A stretch of 12,312 nt of DNA from JAEUSI01 sp036782915 (GTDB lineage: Bacteria > Bacteroidota > Ignavibacteria > Tepidaquicellales > Tepidaquicellaceae), in NCBI GenBank assembly GCA_036782915.1, contig DAIPYE010000099.1:1-12312 (forward strand). Direction: 5' to 3'. The position numbers and the translations under genes were made by a program. Shown one piece after another: positions 9,498-12,312 of the stretch; positions within the stretch are counted from its first letter, which is position 1; each line of letters begins with the position of its first letter. The notes below the pieces were generated by a model, which saw nothing but the letters and a program-made list of their open reading frames with translations, was not told where the DNA came from and did not search any database.

Positions 9498-10277
9498 CTA
9501 TTTACCGATGAATTTTGCTTTTCTTTTTTCCAGAAATGCTGCAATTCCCTCTTTGAAATCTGCTGTATTTCCCGCAATGTCCTGATTTGAACTTTCAGTT
9601 TCCAGTATTTCATCCAATGAAGTTTCAAATGACCTGTTTAAAATGTTTTTTATCATTCCGATAGCTTTTGTCGGTCTTGACGCAAAATTCTTCGCAGTGA
9701 TCATTGCAGATTTCATCAGTAAATTGTTATTCGAAACAAGTTTGTTTATTAGTCCAATTTCCTTTGCTTCTGTTGCTGTGATTCTTTCTCCGGTTGCGCA
9801 CATTTCAAATGCTTTCGCATATCCGACCAATCTCGGCAAAAAGAAACTGGAGCCGCTGTCAGGAACAAGTCCGATATTTATAAAAACTTCCGTCAGAGTT
9901 GAGCTTTCGGAAGCGATTCTGTATTCGCAGGCAAGAGCAAGGGAAATTCCCGCTCCGGCAGCAACTCCGTTAATTGCACATATCACAGGTTTTGGCAGAC
10001 ATGCAATTTTTTTTATCAATGGATTATATCTTTTGTCTATCGCTTCTTTGAATGTAAGTTTCTTTTCGTTAAAATCCTTAAGATCCTGACCTGAGCAAAA
10101 TGCTTTTCCAGCGCCTGTCAAGATCACACAGCGAACATTTTCATCTGTTTCCGCTTTTGTAAAAGCATCTGTAAGTTCGGACAGCATTTCTTCATTACAG
10201 GCATTGTAAACTTCAGGGCGGTTCAATGTTAATATTAATACATTTTCTTTTAGCTCAGATAAAATTGAATTGTACAT
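9498..10277 (-). CDS. Enoyl-CoA hydratase/isomerase family protein, PaaG-like
   Basis: A 259-aa crotonase-fold enzyme acting on acyl-CoA thioesters. Visible elements are FCSGQDL (60-66) and INGVAAGAGISLALAC (102-117), which supply the CoA-binding and oxyanion-hole backbone, then FINIGLVPDSGSSFFLPRLV (132-151) with Asp140, and a C-terminal EGIAAFLEKRKAKFIGK. GLVPDSGSSFFLPRL and the Asp in place of the second hydratase Glu point to PaaG, the ring-epoxide/oxepin isomerase of phenylacetate degradation, rather than a classical crotonase. No other paa gene is nearby, so a role in fatty-acid double-bond isomerisation is equally possible. It has gaps of 102 bp upstream and 112 bp downstream and is probably its own unit or loosely linked to its neighbours. 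ATG start at 10277, no Shine-Dalgarno. Confidence 0.93.
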   Translation of the reverse strand: MYNSILSELKENVLILTLNRPEVYNACNEEMLSELTDAFTKAETDENVRCVILTGAGKAFCSGQDLKDFNEKKLTFKEAIDKRYNPLIKKIACLPKPVICAINGVAAGAGISLALACEYRIASESSTLTEVFINIGLVPDSGSSFFLPRLVGYAKAFEMCATGERITATEAKEIGLINKLVSNNNLLMKSAMITAKNFASRPTKAIGMIKNILNRSFETSLDEILETESSNQDIAGNTADFKEGIAAFLEKRKAKFIGK

Positions 10278-10345
10278 TTTATAATTAATTTATTTTGTCA
10301 AAAATAACCATTCTTAAAATAAAAATAAGTATAAATTCCAATTTT

Positions 10346-10364
10346 AAAGGATGAAATCTCCTTT
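10346..10364 (-). terminator. Weak stem-loop downstream of the 605-aa gene
   Basis: AAAGGA and TCCTTT form a 6-bp stem with a 7-nt loop, 15 nt after the stop of the secreted C25-like gene. There is no U-tract and only two G:C pairs, so it is at best a weak terminator or processing site. Confidence 0.22.
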
Positions 10365-10379
10365 TTCCGGACAAAATTT

Positions 10380-12197
10380 TCAATTAAATAATTTTACAAA
10401 TATTCTTTGCATAATATAAAAATGTGAATTGGAATATGAGAAATTCTGCAAAACATTATTCACCTTAACATTACTGTATATAGATCCCGTGATTCCAATT
10501 CCTAGATTATAATATTTACCGGAAGGCGTGGACTGAAGTTTAACAGGTCTGACCATGTAATAATTTAAACCGCTTTTAACTTTATTATCTGTATAAGAAT
10601 TTGCAGTGAGCATATCATCTGTTAACTTTTCGTAAAAACCGTATAAACTGTCAGATCGATAAACATAGTATCCAATTACATCAGGATCCGGCGAATTAAC
10701 CCAGTTAAGCTCAGCGGAATTTTCCTTTGAATCATTAACTTCAAGATTTGAAGGCGGTTTAATATAATCTGAACGAAGTGAAGGATCACCCATCAATGCT
10801 GCATGAACTCCGCCGTTGCCAACTACAACTTCAGTATTGTATAAAGGTTTATCATTGACATCATTATTATACAAAGGCGGATAATTGTTTTGTGAAATTA
10901 ATGCTGAGTAACCTATATTCTCTCCCAGAGCCATGTGATGGAAAAACCAGTTAGGTCTTGCAGCCCAGCAGCTTGTAAGTGCGGGAGGATTTGAGCATAA
11001 CATTCCGCGCATAAAATTGTCAGTAGTATTCCAGTCGCCGAAACCGCTTCCAAAAAACATTGTAAAAATACTGTTGTTTGGATTTTTTGCAAGATCGGAT
11101 GTAGATCCAATATGATTACAGGATGTAAATGTGCCGCCTCCGCAGCCATAAACCCATTGATAAGAGTTATTTGCCATTGCGGGAATAGTATGATAATATC
11201 CTACAACAGTTATACTGTCTTTACTTACAAGAGGCGGAAAATTCCGCCATCCGTTTGCCGGAAAAGCTTCCTTGCCTCTGATTCCGAAACCGTTACCAAA
11301 TCCGTCATATATCAATCCTTTACGGTTAACAAATAATGAATCCATTTTATATAAATGAGCTTTTCGCAGATAATTTTTCATTAACTGAATTTCACCTGAT
11401 GAAAATGAAGGCATATCAAATAAATCTACACGACCGATCTGAATTTGAGAAGGTGAAGGAATCCAGCTCTGATCCCATTTTCCGTCTCCCGGAATATTCC
11501 TGTTTGCCGCATAAGGAGAATTTGAATTATTTACAATTGAATCTGTCCATTCAGAATCCATACACGCATAAAACAGATCTGCAGGCCACGCACCGCCAAG
11601 ATCTTTATGTCCGTCCGGAGCGATATTTCCGCTGTATGGAACGGCAATATGTCCTAAAATAAAAATCGCTTTCACATTGTCGTTTTTGTGATAGTCATTC
11701 AATATAATTGCTTTTACATCTTTATCCGTCATTTTCCCGGGAATATTATGTCGTATGATCTGCCATCCGTCACCACTTAAATCATTCATTAATGTGTTAA
11801 TCTCTGCAGAGCAGGAATCTCTATTATGTACAGCAGAGAGATCTATTCCGGAATAAATAAAACCGGTTGAAATAAAAGATGAACCCCGGGCTTCAATTTT
11901 ATATTCGTAAGCAAATCCTTTCTGAACATCGGAATCTACATAGTCTGTTGAGCCCGCCGGAAGTGAACCCAAAACTTCTCCCCAGGAAGTTGCAGTTTTT
12001 GCTTTTTTATAAATATAGTAAACAGGCGAACCGAATGTTATATTTTTCCAGCTAAGTGTAATTTTTGGAGGAATCTCCTGTACTTTTGCGGATAATTCCA
12101 CTGCAAAATCCTCTGATGTCTGTGCTCTTCCAAAACAGGGATGCAATAAAAAAATCAACAATGAATATTTTATAAAATAAATATATCTGAATCTCAT
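10380..12197 (-). CDS. Secreted protein with FnIII-like domains flanking a gingipain (C25)-like caspase-fold core; probable pseudo-peptidase
   Basis: A 605-aa exported protein with a signal peptide (hydrophobic 6-20, cleavage near GRA/QT at 25). An Ig/FnIII-like domain spans about 35-118 and a second about 480-578 (SNLEV...GYYVYRSD...NSYTDN...YYMVRPVK). Between them, about 125-475 follows the order of peptidase C25: VKAIFILGHIAVP (175-187, like the gingipain strand plus LIGD), PADLFYACMDSEW (205-217), IQIGRVDLFDMP (252-263) then a helix with LRKAHLYK, FFGSGFGDW (381-389), and ALTSCWA (406-412) followed by MALGENIGYSAL (422-433). Cys410 sits where the gingipain nucleophile lies, but the position expected for the catalytic His appears to be Ser384. 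There is no recognisable type IX secretion C-terminal domain; the tail after the last FnIII is short (about 25 residues). The C25 link is by eye. Confidence 0.8.
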   Translation of the reverse strand: MRFRYIYFIKYSLLIFLLHPCFGRAQTSEDFAVELSAKVQEIPPKITLSWKNITFGSPVYYIYKKAKTATSWGEVLGSLPAGSTDYVDSDVQKGFAYEYKIEARGSSFISTGFIYSGIDLSAVHNRDSCSAEINTLMNDLSGDGWQIIRHNIPGKMTDKDVKAIILNDYHKNDNVKAIFILGHIAVPYSGNIAPDGHKDLGGAWPADLFYACMDSEWTDSIVNNSNSPYAANRNIPGDGKWDQSWIPSPSQIQIGRVDLFDMPSFSSGEIQLMKNYLRKAHLYKMDSLFVNRKGLIYDGFGNGFGIRGKEAFPANGWRNFPPLVSKDSITVVGYYHTIPAMANNSYQWVYGCGGGTFTSCNHIGSTSDLAKNPNNSIFTMFFGSGFGDWNTTDNFMRGMLCSNPPALTSCWAARPNWFFHHMALGENIGYSALISQNNYPPLYNNDVNDKPLYNTEVVVGNGGVHAALMGDPSLRSDYIKPPSNLEVNDSKENSAELNWVNSPDPDVIGYYVYRSDSLYGFYEKLTDDMLTANSYTDNKVKSGLNYYMVRPVKLQSTPSGKYYNLGIGITGSIYSNVKVNNVLQNFSYSNSHFYIMQRIFVKLFN

Positions 12198-12247
12198 TTT
12201 ATTTATTTAAAAGAATTAAATCTATCATTTTCTTTAGGTATTTCCAA
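12198..12247. other. AT-rich spacer upstream of the 605-aa gene
   Basis: About 50 bp of AT-rich sequence between the ATG at 12197 and a possible upstream stop at 12248. It has no Shine-Dalgarno, terminator or clear promoter element. Confidence 0.4.
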
Positions 12248-12312
12248 CTAATTATCATTCTCCAGTATTTCTTTTGTTTCTTTATGCCTGAATTCAAACT
12301 GCTTCTCAATCA
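12248..12312 (-). CDS. Possible C-terminal end of an unidentified gene, cut by window edge
   Basis: On the minus strand one frame enters from the right edge and runs 20 codons to a TAG at 12250-12248, reading IEKQFEFRHKETKEILENDN. The composition is charged and helical, like many protein tails, and the position, 50 bp upstream of the next start on the same strand, fits a gene end. The other two minus frames hit a stop within the first few codons. It is too short to identify. Confidence 0.38.
   Translation of the reverse strand, partial: IEKQFEFRHKETKEILENDN

Noticed and set aside
9416..9628. 70-codon minus-strand reading frame overlapping the end of the PaaG-like gene
   Set aside because: It is out of frame with the conserved C-terminus of that gene and has low-complexity composition.
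10913..11662. Reading frames on both strands within the 605-aa secreted gene
   Set aside because: They are shadows of a continuous frame that has a signal peptide and recognisable domains.

Overview
The window reads as an ordinary chromosomal stretch of a low-GC (about one third G+C by eye) Gram-negative bacterium of the FCB group, most likely Ignavibacteriota or a related Bacteroidota lineage. This assignment is an inference. It rests on AT-rich leaders that mostly lack a Shine-Dalgarno sequence, a pyruvoyl-dependent arginine decarboxylase, a secreted fibronectin-III/gingipain-like protein, lipoproteins with a Sec-type lipobox, and a single-chain glycine dehydrogenase. No 16S or other decisive marker is present. 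All genes but one are on the minus strand.

Layout from right to left, in the direction of minus-strand transcription. At the right edge there may be the last 20 codons of an unidentified gene. Next comes a 605-aa secreted protein with two FnIII-like domains around a gingipain (C25)-like caspase-fold core. It is followed by a PaaG-like enoyl-CoA hydratase/isomerase, an M48 zinc metalloprotease lipoprotein, and a small secreted protein of PsbP/DUF1795 appearance. The only plus-strand gene is a glyoxalase-II-like metallo-beta-lactamase-fold hydrolase, which sits tail to tail with the small secreted protein and is divergent from smpB. From smpB leftward runs a compact cluster: smpB, tyrS (1-nt overlap), pdaD (interrupted near its 3' end by a 10-N assembly gap), and a small TM-anchored coiled-coil protein of YtxH type. 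Then, with looser spacing, come a six-TM membrane protein and a luciferase-like flavin monooxygenase. After a 248-bp intergenic region comes gcvP, which is cut by the left edge after 822 codons.

Functionally the window mixes translation and quality control (tyrS, smpB), polyamine synthesis (pdaD), one-carbon/glycine catabolism (gcvP), acyl-CoA metabolism, and envelope or secreted proteins. I found no mobile element, CRISPR array, tRNA/rRNA, phage or defence system, and no convincing new multi-gene system. The points most worth a second look are the C25-like protein with a Ser where the catalytic His is expected, the gap inside pdaD, the TTG starts of two adjacent genes, and a GC-elevated block upstream of gcvP.
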